From Yoonia sp. (GTDB taxonomy: Bacteria > Pseudomonadota > Alphaproteobacteria > Rhodobacterales > Rhodobacteraceae): 64,000 bases of DNA. The stretch spans positions 1 through 64,000 of the forward strand of contig NZ_JAFMHJ010000014.1 of assembly GCF_017854565.1 (NCBI RefSeq). The letters run 5' to 3'. The stretch's first letter is position 1, and each line of letters starts with the position of its first letter. Below, piece by piece: positions 7,470 to 18,639 of this stretch. A program made the translations under genes and the position numbers. Under the pieces are notes generated by a model that was not told where the DNA came from, ran no database searches, and was given only the letters and a program-made list of their open reading frames with translations.

Positions 7470-9608
7470 TTACTCTTCGGAAGCGTCTTCTTTGGCCAGT
7501 TCCTGACCTGTCGCCTGATCAACCATCTTCATGGCCAAACGCACTTTGCCACGATCATCAAAGCCCAAGAGCTTGACCCAAACTTCCTGACCTTCTTTCA
7601 GAACGTCGGACGGATGGTTCAGGCGCTTGTTCTCGATCTGGGACACGTGGACCAGGCCGTCGCGCTTGCCAAAGAAGTTCACGAAGGCACCAAAATCGAC
7701 AAGTTTGACGACAGTACCCTTGTAAATCTTACCTTCTTCGGGCTCTGCCACAATCGAATAGATCATGTCATAGGCGCGCTTGATCGCCTCGGCATCGTTG
7801 GACGCCAACTTGATCACGCCGTCATCATTGATGTCGACCTTCGCACCGGACACTTCCACGATCTCGCGGATAACCTTGCCGCCGGACCCGATAACTTCAC
7901 GTATCTTGTCGACAGGGATCTGCATCGTTTCGATCTTGGGCGCATGGACGCTGAATTCCTGCGCGCCGGTCAGGGCTTTGCCCATCTCGGTCAGGATATG
8001 CAGACGACCGGCTTTGGCCTGATCAAGCGCCTTGGACATAATGTCGGGTGTGATACCCGCGATCTTGATGTCCATTTGCAAGGATGTGATGCCGTTTTCG
8101 GTACCCGCAACCTTAAAGTCCATATCGCCAAGATGATCTTCGTCACCAAGGATGTCGGACAGGATCGCATAGGAACCGTCGTCCTCCATCACCAGACCCA
8201 TCGCGACACCAGCGACGGGCGCCTTGAGCGGCACACCGGCGTCCATCATCGACAGCGAACCGCCGCAGACAGAAGCCATCGAGGATGAGCCGTTGGATTC
8301 CGTGATCTCGGACACAACGCGGATCGTGTAGGGAAAGTCGGTTGCCGCAGGCAGAACCGCCTGAAGCGCACGCCATGCCAGTTTACCGTGACCGATTTCG
8401 CGACGGCCCGGGCCAGACACACGACCAACTTCACCAACAGAATAAGGTGGGAAGTTGTAGTGCAGCATGAAGTTCGACTTGTACATGCCGGTCAGCGCGT
8501 CGATCATCTGCTCGTCATCGCCGGTGCCCAGCGTCGTCACGACAAGACCTTGCGTCTCACCGCGGGTGAACAGCGCCGAACCGTGGGTCCGTGGCAGGAT
8601 GCCAGTTTCGGACACGATCGGGCGGATTTGGTCGAGCGCGCGACCGTCGATCCGTTTGCCGTTTTTAACAACATCGCCGCGCAGAACGGCTGATTCCAGC
8701 TTTTTCAACGCAGGACCAAGGTTGCCGTCGGCTTTTTGTTCGTCCGTCAGCGCGTCAATGATCGCGGCCTTGGCGGCGGAAACCGCGCCGGTCCGTTCTT
8801 GCTTGTCGGTGATCGCATAGGCGGCACGCATCTTGTCTTCACCAGCGGCTTTGACGGCTGCCGACAGCGCGGAATAGTCGACCGGCTGGAAATCAAACGG
8901 CTCTTTCGCGGCAACTTCGGCAAGGTCGATGATCAGGTCGATCACTGGCTGAATGCTGTCGTGTGCGAATTTCACGGCGCCCAGCATTTCTGCTTCTGAC
9001 AGCTCGTAAGCCTCTGATTCCACCATCATAACGGCGTCTTTGGTGCCTGCGACAACAAGGTCCAAACGCTGCTCTGGGTTCAGGCGCAGGTTGTGCATGT
9101 CGTCGATTTCCGGGTTCAGGATGTATTCGCCATCCACAAAACCAACGCGGCACGCCGCAATCGGGCCACGGAACGGCGCACCGGAAATGGTCAGCGCTGC
9201 CGAAGCCGCGATCATTGCGACCATGTCAGGATCGTTCACCATGTCGTGCGACAGAACGGTACACATCACCAGAACTTCGTTCTTGAAGCCGGGGACGAAC
9301 AGCGGGCGAATAGGGCGGTCGATCAGGCGGGACGTCAGCGTCTCTTTTTCAGTGGGACGCGCTTCGCGCTTGAAAAAGCCGCCTGGTACTTTACCGGCAG
9401 CGTAATATTTCTCTTGATAATGGACGGTTAGGGGAAAAAAGTCCTGACCGGGTTTTTGCGTACGTGCAAATGTCACGTTAGCCATGACGCTGGTTTCGCC
9501 CAGCGTCGCAATGACGGAACCATCCGCCTGACGGGCAACTTTGCCCGTTTCAAGTGTGAGCGTATCCTGCCCCCACTGCATCGATTTTTTCACTTCGTTA
9601 AACATCAT
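7470..9608 (-). CDS. pnp: Polyribonucleotide nucleotidyltransferase
   Basis: [31 protein letters not shown] domain ([14 protein letters not shown]) and S1 domain ([33 protein letters not shown]). Confidence 0.97.
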   Translation of the reverse strand: MMFNEVKKSMQWGQDTLTLETGKVARQADGSVIATLGETSVMANVTFARTQKPGQDFFPLTVHYQEKYYAAGKVPGGFFKREARPTEKETLTSRLIDRPIRPLFVPGFKNEVLVMCTVLSHDMVNDPDMVAMIAASAALTISGAPFRGPIAACRVGFVDGEYILNPEIDDMHNLRLNPEQRLDLVVAGTKDAVMMVESEAYELSEAEMLGAVKFAHDSIQPVIDLIIDLAEVAAKEPFDFQPVDYSALSAAVKAAGEDKMRAAYAITDKQERTGAVSAAKAAIIDALTDEQKADGNLGPALKKLESAVLRGDVVKNGKRIDGRALDQIRPIVSETGILPRTHGSALFTRGETQGLVVTTLGTGDDEQMIDALTGMYKSNFMLHYNFPPYSVGEVGRVSGPGRREIGHGKLAWRALQAVLPAATDFPYTIRVVSEITESNGSSSMASVCGGSLSMMDAGVPLKAPVAGVAMGLVMEDDGSYAILSDILGDEDHLGDMDFKVAGTENGITSLQMDIKIAGITPDIMSKALDQAKAGRLHILTEMGKALTGAQEFSVHAPKIETMQIPVDKIREVIGSGGKVIREIVEVSGAKVDINDDGVIKLASNDAEAIKRAYDMIYSIVAEPEEGKIYKGTVVKLVDFGAFVNFFGKRDGLVHVSQIENKRLNHPSDVLKEGQEVWVKLLGFDDRGKVRLAMKMVDQATGQELAKEDASEE

Positions 9609-9949
9609 GTTTTCCTGTTTGGCCTGTTTGGCCTTTTGCGTAGGGGGCGTATTCCCCCTCATTCCGGTATCTTTTTTGTCGGGCGCTGGAATGCGGGCGC
9701 CGGCTCTCAGATTGGCGGGCCATACCGCAAATTGAGGGTATTGGGAAGGGGAGTGACGCAACACGTCCCGGGCCACATATCGCCATCGCCCCGCAAAGCG
9801 TGGTTAACGCATGAAATAAAGGGGCGGGACAGCCTATGGAACGCGTGCCGAACCCGTACAGACTGCGTACGCACGTTTTATACGTTTTTGCGGGTTAATG
9901 CACCGCGCGGGTGGCATCCGTTAAGGACAGGTTAATTCCGGTCGTGGCG

Positions 9950-11398
9950 TCACTTGCCGGTCTCGTCATCGACGACTTCGGCTTCCATGACGTCGGTCGT
10001 TGCGGGCAGATCGGCGTCGGTCGAGCGGCCCACGATCAAGGGCAGCATTTCGGTTCCGGCGGGCATCGCGACCTCGCCTGTGGGCGGGGATTTCCAGGCC
10101 AGCGTGTCGAACGATCCGCAATTGCCGCAGGTGGCCGCCCATACGGGGTGAATGTGCTGGCAGTTTTCGCAAACCCACTGTGGACCGCGGGGCGCTGTCA
10201 ACGCGCGGGTCAGCCAGCCGCGCACGACGGAATCGTCGGCACCGGCACCACGTTCGATCGCGGCCATCAAGGTCAGCGCGCGTGCCGTCGGCTTGGTCTC
10301 GACCAGATCGCCCAAGGCGCGCTTGGCTTCGGGGAATTCTTCGGCGGCGATGTGCAGTTCAGCCAACAGCATTTTGGTTTCCGGATCGTCAGGCGTTGAT
10401 TTCACCAGCGCGTGGAACCGTTTCAACCGGGCCTGTGGCGTTTCATCCGCCACGATTTCAGCGAATGCGGCGGCAAGGTCCGGATGTGGTTGCGCGTTCC
10501 AAGCCTTGACCAGCACCCGTGTCGCGTAGCGGGCATTGCCATCGGCCAGATAACCGCGCGCGGCCATGACCGCAGCCGGGATCAGGTCAGGCGACAGGCG
10601 GTTCGCCTCGATCGCGGCTTCGCGGGCTTCGATGGTCTTACCGCTGTCCAGAATGTCGCGCGCTTCGGACAGGGCCAGCACGGCGTCGCGCCGTTTATGC
10701 ACATCGCGCGGCAGGCTGCCTGATTTGAGTTTGGCGGTCAGGGTTTGACGCGCGCCGGCCCAGTCGGATTTTTCCGCCTGCAAACGCAGCAGCACATCCT
10801 GTGTCTCTTCATGCCGGGGCTTCAGCGCGAACGCCTTTTGGGCCAGCAGCAGCGCGGTGTCGGTATCCCCCTCTGCCAGCTTTTGCTTCATGATCCCACG
10901 CACCCCGACAAAGCGGGTCTTGTTGTCGGACAGCAGCTTTTTATAGGTGTCTTCGGCCTTGCGCCGGTCGCCCGTCATTTCGGCGGCCTGCGCGGTTAGC
11001 AGGTTGGTCAGCTGCGGTTGTTTCAGGAACTTTTCGGCGCGCGCGGCCTTTGTCATGGCAAGGTGCCCTTCGCCAGAGGCAAGCGCCATCATGCCTTCGG
11101 ACAACGCCTCGTAACCTTTGCGTTCGCGGTTGCGATCAAAGTAGCGCGAAATCGCGGTTTCATCGCCATTCAGGAATTTGAAGGCGGCGACAAGAAACGT
11201 CAGAATCTTGAGCCCCAGCCAGACCGACACGACAAGCACGACAAGGCCAAAGACGACCTCGATCGGTTGCAAGGTGAATTCGTCAGCCCCGGTGTTCACG
11301 GTCAGGCCGCCATCCATGTCCATCAACATGGTGCCGCCATACGTCAGCGCGATGATTGCCGCGACGAACGCCAGGATTTTAATCAAGGACCAGAGCAT
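9950..11398 (-). CDS. HemY N-terminal domain / TPR protein
   Basis: Two N-terminal TM segments, TPR-like repeats, C-terminal Cys motif CENCQHIHPVWAATCGNCGSFDTLAW. Confidence 0.85.
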   Translation of the reverse strand: MLWSLIKILAFVAAIIALTYGGTMLMDMDGGLTVNTGADEFTLQPIEVVFGLVVLVVSVWLGLKILTFLVAAFKFLNGDETAISRYFDRNRERKGYEALSEGMMALASGEGHLAMTKAARAEKFLKQPQLTNLLTAQAAEMTGDRRKAEDTYKKLLSDNKTRFVGVRGIMKQKLAEGDTDTALLLAQKAFALKPRHEETQDVLLRLQAEKSDWAGARQTLTAKLKSGSLPRDVHKRRDAVLALSEARDILDSGKTIEAREAAIEANRLSPDLIPAAVMAARGYLADGNARYATRVLVKAWNAQPHPDLAAAFAEIVADETPQARLKRFHALVKSTPDDPETKMLLAELHIAAEEFPEAKRALGDLVETKPTARALTLMAAIERGAGADDSVVRGWLTRALTAPRGPQWVCENCQHIHPVWAATCGNCGSFDTLAWKSPPTGEVAMPAGTEMLPLIVGRSTDADLPATTDVMEAEVVDDETGK

Positions 11399-11409
11399 GG
11401 GTTTCGCCT

Positions 11410-12606
11410 TTAGTTATCATTCAGGGATGTAGCGAGGATATCGACGGCATCAACCGCGCTTGCACGGGCTTCGGCTGCCGCCAGCCAATCGGACATTTCG
11501 GCGCGGGCGACTTCGGGCAGGGCGGCGATTTCAGCCAGCGCATCGGCCAAGCGCCCAGCGCTTACCGCAGCTTCGGCGCGCGACAGGATTGCGTCGGCGT
11601 CGGCACCTTCACGGGGCGCGACAGAGCGGACTTCGAATTGGTTGCGCAGAAACGCACCGATACCTGACGATGGTTCACCCGCAACACCTTCGGCGCGGGC
11701 AGTGGTCAGGGCGGCGCGGGCGACGTCGGGAAATGCGGCTTGCAGGCTGGCCAGCGTCGGCACGCCGTCCTGTACCGCCAAAAGGGCGTCGGGTGCGGGG
11801 CCAGCAATGGCGTCTTCCAGATCCGCCAGCGCAGCACCAAAGGGTGCGCCGCTTTCCAAGGCGGTCTGGATGCGCGCAAGTGCCGCACGCCCTGCGGCTG
11901 TGCGGGCGGCGGTGGCGGCATTTTCTTCGATGGCGGCGGCTTCGGCGCGGGCATCTTCGATCTGGGCCATCGCGGTGCCAGCCATCGTTTCCAACTGCGC
12001 ACGCAGGCTGTCCAGTTCGGCCTCATAGGCGGTGATCGCGGGGGCGGCGCCGTCGCCGACAGGTATCTGCGGCAGGTTGGCAATTTGCGTGTTCAGCGCC
12101 GCGACCGCATCGTTCAGTTGCCCGCGCAGGTCTGCGACATCTGCAGACAGGGCAGACTGTGCGGCTTCGATCCCGCTCAGGTCGACGGGAGAGGGCGCGG
12201 GGATCGCCGCGATTTCCTGTTCGAGCGATGTGATTTTTGCCGCTTGCCGGGCGATTTGATCCGACATGCCGTTATCTGGCGCGACACTGGTCAGCGAGGC
12301 AACGGCAAAGCCGATTGCGCCAGCGATGATGCCCCCCAAGACAAGCGGAAAGAAGCCACTGCGACGCTGGGGTTGTGGCGCTGGGGCTGGCTGCTGGGCG
12401 GCTGGTTCGGCTATTTTTTCCGCAGAGGTGGCTACTTCTTGCGCAGATGCCGCAGCTTTGGGCATGGCAGGTTCTGGGGTGTCGTGGACTTCGGGCGGAA
12501 TTACGTCCAACACGACCTGAGTCGATTCGTCAGGTTTCGCCCCGTTTTCCACTGGGTTTTCGGTCTCTGACGGTGTCTCGCGACCCCTGGCAGGTTGTTT
12601 TGCCAC
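11410..12606 (-). CDS. Mitofilin-like inner-membrane protein
   Basis: Ala-rich coiled coil with single TM (FPLVLGGIIAGAIGFAVASL); adjacent to hemY and hemD; GTG start at 12606. Confidence 0.75.
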   Translation of the reverse strand: MAKQPARGRETPSETENPVENGAKPDESTQVVLDVIPPEVHDTPEPAMPKAAASAQEVATSAEKIAEPAAQQPAPAPQPQRRSGFFPLVLGGIIAGAIGFAVASLTSVAPDNGMSDQIARQAAKITSLEQEIAAIPAPSPVDLSGIEAAQSALSADVADLRGQLNDAVAALNTQIANLPQIPVGDGAAPAITAYEAELDSLRAQLETMAGTAMAQIEDARAEAAAIEENAATAARTAAGRAALARIQTALESGAPFGAALADLEDAIAGPAPDALLAVQDGVPTLASLQAAFPDVARAALTTARAEGVAGEPSSGIGAFLRNQFEVRSVAPREGADADAILSRAEAAVSAGRLADALAEIAALPEVARAEMSDWLAAAEARASAVDAVDILATSLNDN

Positions 12607-12696
12607 GTGTTCACCCTTTCTGCGCCCCCACCCGCCGAAAAGACAAGTGTCAGCGTACCTTATCGTGCATGGCACCAACCCTCAAGCGGTGGCGCC

Positions 12697-13407
12697 TTAA
12701 CCTTGCGGTTGTTTCAGCGCCCGCAGACAGGCAAGCGTTGCCGCAATCATCGCCGAGCCATCGGGGGTAGCGGCCACTTGCGTCGTTTGTGCTGGCAGAC
12801 CGGGCGGCAATACAGCACCACTGATCGCCACGACATGCAGCGGGGCCTCGAATGGCCTGCTTTGGGCGAATATCGCGCCGGTGCGCGGCGAAAACAACGG
12901 CACGACAACCGGATTTTGGCCCGCAAGCGCGGTCTGGGCCTGCGCCGTCAACGGCAGCACCTGCTGATCATAGGCGATGATATCGCGGCACGGGATGCCC
13001 GCGCGCGCCAGCGTCGGCGCGATGTTGCCCCGCGCGTGACGCCCCCGGATATGCGCCAAATGGCCGATGGGCCGTTTTGACATGATCAAAGCGGTCAGCT
13101 GCGCCGCGTCGCCGGGGCCGGTGATGGTTTCGAAACCCAGATCACGCGCCGCTTCTGCCGTGCGGTCACCCACGCAAAACGCGGGAATATCGGTGCGCAG
13201 GCGTAACCGTTCGGCCTGTGCCACGCCATTAAACGACGTAAAGATGACGCCCGACAGGTCGGACAGATCATGGGCAACGGGGACCGACAGGATCTGCAGC
13301 AAGGGCGATAGAATAACGTGCAGATCACCGCCCCACGCGCGCTGGACCGCCGCAGCAAAAGCAGCGCCCTGCGGGTCGGGCCGGGTCACGATCAGGGTCG
13401 GGGTCAT
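12697..13407 (-). CDS. hemD: Uroporphyrinogen-III synthase
   Basis: MTPTLIVTRPDPQGAAFA, FTSFNGV, operon position with hemY-like gene; divergent from tsaD. Confidence 0.85.
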   Translation of the reverse strand: MTPTLIVTRPDPQGAAFAAAVQRAWGGDLHVILSPLLQILSVPVAHDLSDLSGVIFTSFNGVAQAERLRLRTDIPAFCVGDRTAEAARDLGFETITGPGDAAQLTALIMSKRPIGHLAHIRGRHARGNIAPTLARAGIPCRDIIAYDQQVLPLTAQAQTALAGQNPVVVPLFSPRTGAIFAQSRPFEAPLHVVAISGAVLPPGLPAQTTQVAATPDGSAMIAATLACLRALKQPQG

Positions 13408-13475
13408 GGGCCCACCATTGTTTGCATTGATCTGCAGTGTTACCTGCGAAGCATAAAGGCGCAACCGGAACAGAC

Positions 13476-14558
13476 ATGACAAAACACCTGACCATTCTTG
13501 GCATCGAAAGCAGCTGCGATGACACGGCTGCCGCCGTTGTGCGCGGCACGACGATCCTGTCGTCGGTGGTCTACGGCCAAACTGCGCTGCACGCTGATTT
13601 CGGCGGTGTCGTCCCCGAGATTGCCGCCCGTGCCCATGCCGAAAAGCTGGATCACTGCATCGAAGAGGCGCTGGCCACCGCACAGCTATCGTTCGGCGAT
13701 TTGGACGCCATTGCAGTCACCGCCGGGCCGGGCCTGATTGGCGGCGTGCTGTCCGGGGTGATGTGCGCCAAGGGGATTTCCGCCGCAACCGGTCTGCCAT
13801 TGATCGGGGTGAACCATCTGGCCGGGCACGCGCTGACCCCGCGACTGACGGACCAGACCGCATTTCCCTATCTGATGTTGCTGGTGTCGGGCGGCCATTG
13901 CCAGTTTTTGATTGTCGAGGCGCATGACCGTTATCGGCGCATCGGCGGGACGATTGACGACGCCCCCGGCGAGGCGTTCGACAAGACCGCCCGCATCCTG
14001 GGCCTGCCGCAACCCGGCGGCCCCGCCGTCGAAAAGGCGGCTGAACGCGGTGACGCCAAGCGGTTCAAATTGCCGCGACCGCTGCTGAACCAACCGGGGT
14101 GTGACCTGTCATTTTCGGGGCTGAAGACGGCGATGCTGCGCGCGCGCGACGGCGTCGTGGCCACGTCTGGCGGGCTGACCGTGCAGGATCAGGCCGATCT
14201 GAGCGCCGGGTTTCAGGCCGCAGTTGCCGATATCCTGACCGAGAAGGCCCGGCGTGCGATGCTTATATATATAGCCATGAACCCCGCGACGCGGTCCTTT
14301 GCGATTGCGGGTGGTGTTGCTGCGAATGGGCCGATCCGCACGGCGCTCATGGCGCTTTGTGCCGGGTTAGACACTGTTTTCATCGCACCGCCCCTGCATC
14401 TTTGCACCGATAACGCCGCGATGATCGCCTATGCCGGGGTCGAGCGGATGGCGAAGGCTGAGGTTGACGATATGACACTTTCGGCGCGGCCACGGTGGCC
14501 CTTGGATGACAGGGCCGCGCCGATGCTGGGGTCGGGCAAAAAGGGGGCAAAGGCATGA
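13476..14558 (+). CDS. tsaD: tRNA N6-adenosine threonylcarbamoyltransferase
   Basis: [48 protein letters not shown]. Confidence 0.97.
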   Translation: MTKHLTILGIESSCDDTAAAVVRGTTILSSVVYGQTALHADFGGVVPEIAARAHAEKLDHCIEEALATAQLSFGDLDAIAVTAGPGLIGGVLSGVMCAKGISAATGLPLIGVNHLAGHALTPRLTDQTAFPYLMLLVSGGHCQFLIVEAHDRYRRIGGTIDDAPGEAFDKTARILGLPQPGGPAVEKAAERGDAKRFKLPRPLLNQPGCDLSFSGLKTAMLRARDGVVATSGGLTVQDQADLSAGFQAAVADILTEKARRAMLIYIAMNPATRSFAIAGGVAANGPIRTALMALCAGLDTVFIAPPLHLCTDNAAMIAYAGVERMAKAEVDDMTLSARPRWPLDDRAAPMLGSGKKGAKA

Positions 14559-15517
14559 AAATCGGGATCGTGGGCGGCGGTGCGTTTGGCACGGCACTGG
14601 GTGTTGCGCTGGCGCTGGATGGCAATGACATTGCCCTGTGGGCGCGTGATCCTGCAGCGGTTGACCAGATGCAAACGCAGCGCAGCAATGCCAAGCTGCC
14701 GGGTGTCAGCCTGCCCCAGAACATGACGGTTTCAGCCGTGTTAGACACTATTTTTGACCGAGACATTATTTTGTTGGCGATTCCGGCGCAGACATTGCGC
14801 GCATTTCTGACGTGCCATGCGGACAGGTTGGGCGGTAAATATCTGGTGGCATGTTGCAAGGGCATTGACCTGACCCGCATGACCGGCCCGGCCAGTACGA
14901 TCCGCGATCTGGTGCCCGATGCGATTGCGGCGGTGCTGACCGGGCCCAGCTTTGCCGCCGATATCGCACGCGGGTTGCCGACTGCGCTGACCCTTGCCTG
15001 CGCCGATGATGCGGCGGGCGAGATCATGCAGGTGGCACTGTCGACAACGGCGTTGCGGCTGTACCGGACGACCGACACGATCGGCGCCGAACTGGGTGGC
15101 GCGCTGAAAAATGTCATGGCGATTGCGGCGGGCATCACGATTGGCGCCGGTCTGGGCGAAAGCGCGCGCGCCGCGCTGATCACGCGCGGATTTCCGGAAA
15201 TGCAGCGGCTGGCGGCGGCATTGGGTGCCGCGCCCGATACCCTGTTTGGACTTTCGGGGTTGGGCGATCTTGTGTTGACCTGCACATCCGATCAATCCCG
15301 CAATTACCGCTATGGTCTGGCCCTGGGCCAAGGCAAACCGTTTGATGAATATGCCACGGTCGAGGGCGCTGCGACCGCCCGTGCGGTCCAACAGTTGGCG
15401 CATGATCTGGACATTGACCTGCCGATCTGCACGGTAGTGGCTGACCTGACGACCCATAAAACCGATGTTGCCGCCGCGCTGAACGCGCTGCTGTCGCGTC
15501 CATTAAAGGAAGAATAA
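14555..15517 (+). CDS. gpsA: NAD(P)H-dependent glycerol-3-phosphate dehydrogenase
   Basis: [70 protein letters not shown]. Confidence 0.96.
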   Translation: MKIGIVGGGAFGTALGVALALDGNDIALWARDPAAVDQMQTQRSNAKLPGVSLPQNMTVSAVLDTIFDRDIILLAIPAQTLRAFLTCHADRLGGKYLVACCKGIDLTRMTGPASTIRDLVPDAIAAVLTGPSFAADIARGLPTALTLACADDAAGEIMQVALSTTALRLYRTTDTIGAELGGALKNVMAIAAGITIGAGLGESARAALITRGFPEMQRLAAALGAAPDTLFGLSGLGDLVLTCTSDQSRNYRYGLALGQGKPFDEYATVEGAATARAVQQLAHDLDIDLPICTVVADLTTHKTDVAAALNALLSRPLKEE

Positions 15518-15790
15518 ATGCGCTTTGCCCTGATCACAAAAGACAAACCCGGTGCGTTGCAAACCCGGCTGGATAACCGCGATGCGCATTTGGCCTATAT
15601 CGCGGAAACCGGCGTTGTCGAAATGGCCGGGCCGTTTCTGGACGCAAGCGACCAGATGTGCGGGTCGCTGATCGTACTGGAGTTGGCCGATATGGCGGCG
15701 GCACAGGCATGGGCCGATAATGATCCGTACAACAAGGCCGGTTTATTCAGCGAAGTCACGCTGCAGGCCTGGAAAAAGGTCATCGGCTGA
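15518..15790 (+). CDS. YciI-like protein
   Basis: MRFALITKDKPGALQTRLDNRDAHLAYI...DPYNKAGLFSEVTLQAWKKVIG. Confidence 0.9.
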   Translation: MRFALITKDKPGALQTRLDNRDAHLAYIAETGVVEMAGPFLDASDQMCGSLIVLELADMAAAQAWADNDPYNKAGLFSEVTLQAWKKVIG

Positions 15791-16209
15791 TGGCCTATTG
15801 GTTGTTCAAGTCAGAGCCGGATGTCTGGGGCTGGAATGATCAGGTGGCCAAGGGCGCTGTCGGTGAAGAATGGGGCGGCGTGCGCAATTATCAGGCCCGC
15901 AACAACATGCGGGCCATGGCACTGGGTGATCGCGGGTTCTTTTACCATTCGCGCACCGGGCTTGAAATTGTCGGCATCGTCGAGGTTTGCGCGCTGGCCC
16001 ACCCCGATAGCACCACGGACGACACCCGCTGGGACTGCGTGGACATCAAGGCGGTGCGGCCATTTACAAAGCCGGTCACGCTGGCACAGATCAAGGCCGA
16101 TCCACGGCTGAACGACATGGTGCTGGTGCATAATTCGCGGCTTTCGGTGCAGCCGGTAACCGAAGACGAATGGCATGTGATCTGCGCATTGGGTGAAACA
16201 AAACCCTAG
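15790..16209 (+). CDS. EVE domain-containing protein
   Basis: MAYWLFKSEPDVWGWNDQV...GGVRNYQARNNMRAMALGDRGFFYHS. Confidence 0.93.
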   Translation: MAYWLFKSEPDVWGWNDQVAKGAVGEEWGGVRNYQARNNMRAMALGDRGFFYHSRTGLEIVGIVEVCALAHPDSTTDDTRWDCVDIKAVRPFTKPVTLAQIKADPRLNDMVLVHNSRLSVQPVTEDEWHVICALGETKP

Positions 16210-16238
16210 CCGATGGGCCGTTTTGACAGTGTTTTGAC

Positions 16239-16275
16239 AAAAAAAGAGGGCACGGACATAATCCGAACCCTCTTT
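16239..16275 (-). terminator. Rho-independent terminator on the minus strand
   Basis: Minus strand: AAAGAGGG..CGGA-loop-TCCG..CCCTCTTT then seven T in total. Confidence 0.7.
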
Positions 16276-16470
16276 CCACCCCGCGTGCTCCCAAGCCACC
16301 ACACGCTATTGAAATTTAGGTCCGGGCCATACTGGCCGTTTGTTTGTGATACACGACATAGGCGTGCGCAGGCAAACACCAAGCATGGACAAATTTAATC
16401 AATTTACCACGACGTGCGCCGGTCTGGCATAAAACGCCCGCCCGAACGGCGCGCGTTTGTGTTTTGATGA

Positions 16471-16812
16471 TCAGCCGTAAATCGCTTCTTTGCCGAAATG
16501 CTTGGTCAGCATATAGTAAACCACGGCGCGGTATTTGTTCCGCTCTGATTTGCCGTATATTTCAAGGACTGAATCAATGGCTGTCGTCAGCTCTGGTCCG
16601 TCTTTCAGGCCAAGCTTCTTGATGAGAAAGTTGTCTTTTACGGTCGCAATCTCGTCGGGCTGGGTTGCCGCGACGGTCGTCGCATCCGCATTATAGATCG
16701 CAGGCCCACAGCCGATCGTGACTTTTGTCAGCAAATCCATGTCAACATTCATGCCACATTTGTTTTGTAGGTCATCCGCATACCGTGCGATTAAATCGTC
16801 TCTCTTACCCAT
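16471..16812 (-). CDS. DUF2853 family protein
   Basis: MGKRDDLIARYADDLQNKCGMNVDMDLLTKVTIGCGPAIYNADATTVA pattern. Confidence 0.85.
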   Translation of the reverse strand: MGKRDDLIARYADDLQNKCGMNVDMDLLTKVTIGCGPAIYNADATTVAATQPDEIATVKDNFLIKKLGLKDGPELTTAIDSVLEIYGKSERNKYRAVVYYMLTKHFGKEAIYG

Positions 16813-17092
16813 TAGAACTGTCCCTAAATTTGGTGTTATTATGCAAAAGACACCGCACTGTGTGCGATGTTAGCGGCAACGTAAGGTCGAACCGCGCGTT
16901 TCGCAAAGAAAAAAACCGCGCCAGCAGCGGTGTTTCGCCGCGACAAGACGCGTGACATGCAAACGGCAGGCGCGCGCGATGGCACGGACACGCCTATGTG
17001 TCGCGGCTGACTGATGGGGTTCGGATACCGGGGGGGGGTGCAGTTGGGGCGCCGCGATCATGACGCCAGCCGATGCGTCCGTCACGACGCAA

Positions 17093-17124
17093 AAGGCGCG
17101 GAATACTGATTCCGCGCCTTCGTT
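17093..17124 (-). terminator. Terminator of ahcY
   Basis: 12-bp perfect stem AAGGCGCGGAAT/ATTCCGCGCCTT with T-run on the minus strand just after the ahcY stop. Confidence 0.8.
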
Positions 17125-17134
17125 CGGAGTGTAA

Positions 17135-18526
17135 TCAGTAGCGGTAATGTTCGGGCTTGAACGGCCCTTCGACTGTCACGCCGATATAATCGGCCTGATC
17201 CTTGCGCAACTCGGTCAGCTTGACGCCAATCCGGGCCAGATGCAGGCGGGCCACTTTTTCATCCAGCGTCTTGGGCAGGATAAAGACGCCGGGCTGATAT
17301 TCATCGCCTTTCGTCCAAAGCTCGATCTGGGCCAGCACCTGATTTGTGAAAGAGGCGGACATCACAAAGGATGGGTGGCCGGTGGCGTTGCCAAGATTAA
17401 GCAGGCGCCCTTCGGACAACAGGATCAAACGGTGCCCATTGGGCATTTCGATCATGTCGACCTGTTCCTTGATGTTCGTCCACTTGTGGTTTCTCAGCGC
17501 GGCGACCTGAATTTCATTGTCGAAGTGGCCGATGTTGCCGACGATCGCCATATCCTTCATCTCGCGCATATGCTCGATCCGGATGACGTCCTTGTTGCCG
17601 GTCGTGGTGATAAAGATGTCGGCGGTGTCCAGTACGTCCTCGAGCAGAACAACCTCGAACCCATCCATGGCGGCTTGCAGCGCGCAGATTGGGTCAACTT
17701 CGGTGACTTTGACGCGCGCGCCGGCACCCGACAGTGATGCGGCGGACCCTTTGCCGACGTCGCCGTAGCCGCAGACGACGGCAACCTTGCCGGCCATCAT
17801 CGTATCAGTGGCGCGGCGGATACCATCGACCAGCGATTCCTTGCAGCCGTATTTGTTGTCGAACTTGGACTTTGTGACGCTGTCGTTGACGTTGATCGCA
17901 GGGAAGGGCAGCTGGCCCTTCTTGTGCAGATCATACAGCCGATGCACGCCGGTTGTCGTTTCTTCGGACACACCTTTGATCGCATCGCGTGTTTTGGTGA
18001 ACCAGCCGGGGCTTTGCGCCATGCGTTTCTTGATCTGCGCAAAAATCGCATCTTCCTCTTCCGAGGTCGGGACGGCAAGCAGCGCCGTCTCGCCCGCCTC
18101 GACCCGCGCGCCCAGCAACACGTAAAGCGTTGCATCGCCGCCATCATCGAGGATCATGTTCGCGCCGTCAGGGAATTGGAATGACCGGTCGAGGTAGTCC
18201 CAATGCTCTGTCAATGTCTGGCCCTTGACCGCAAAGACCGGCGTGCCGCCTTCGGCGATAGCCGCTGCGGCGTGGTCCTGGGTGGAAAAGATGTTGCACG
18301 ATGCCCAGCGCACATCAGCACCCAGCGCATTCAGCGTTTCGATCAGAACGGCAGTCTGGATCGTCATGTGCAGCGAACCGACAATGCGCGCGCCCTTCAG
18401 CGGTTGCTTGTCGCCGTATTCCTGACGCAGGGCCATCAGCCCCGGCATTTCGGTTTCTGCGATATCCAATTCCTTGCGGCCATACGCGGCAAGTGCAATA
18501 TCTTTGATGATGTAGTCGCGTGGCAT
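17135..18526 (-). CDS. ahcY: Adenosylhomocysteinase
   Basis: [60 protein letters not shown]-terminal KPEHYRY. Confidence 0.97.
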   Translation of the reverse strand: MPRDYIIKDIALAAYGRKELDIAETEMPGLMALRQEYGDKQPLKGARIVGSLHMTIQTAVLIETLNALGADVRWASCNIFSTQDHAAAAIAEGGTPVFAVKGQTLTEHWDYLDRSFQFPDGANMILDDGGDATLYVLLGARVEAGETALLAVPTSEEEDAIFAQIKKRMAQSPGWFTKTRDAIKGVSEETTTGVHRLYDLHKKGQLPFPAINVNDSVTKSKFDNKYGCKESLVDGIRRATDTMMAGKVAVVCGYGDVGKGSAASLSGAGARVKVTEVDPICALQAAMDGFEVVLLEDVLDTADIFITTTGNKDVIRIEHMREMKDMAIVGNIGHFDNEIQVAALRNHKWTNIKEQVDMIEMPNGHRLILLSEGRLLNLGNATGHPSFVMSASFTNQVLAQIELWTKGDEYQPGVFILPKTLDEKVARLHLARIGVKLTELRKDQADYIGVTVEGPFKPEHYRY

Positions 18527-18639
18527 TTCGTATCTCTCCTAAAACGGTTTGGCGGTCCAATAACATTGCGGCTGGCTTGCCACAATCCAAAGCTGCGTAT
18601 TAATGAAGCCTGTCAAGAACAGATGAAGGTGACATCGGC

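Noticed and set aside
14263-14274. TATATATATA tract inside tsaD
   Set aside because: Explained by the coding sequence (LIYIA); short and not accompanied by other signals.
18527-18639. SAH or SAM riboswitch upstream of ahcY
   Set aside because: Looked for the conserved SAH-riboswitch core in the reverse complement of this spacer and did not recognise it; the spacer is short.
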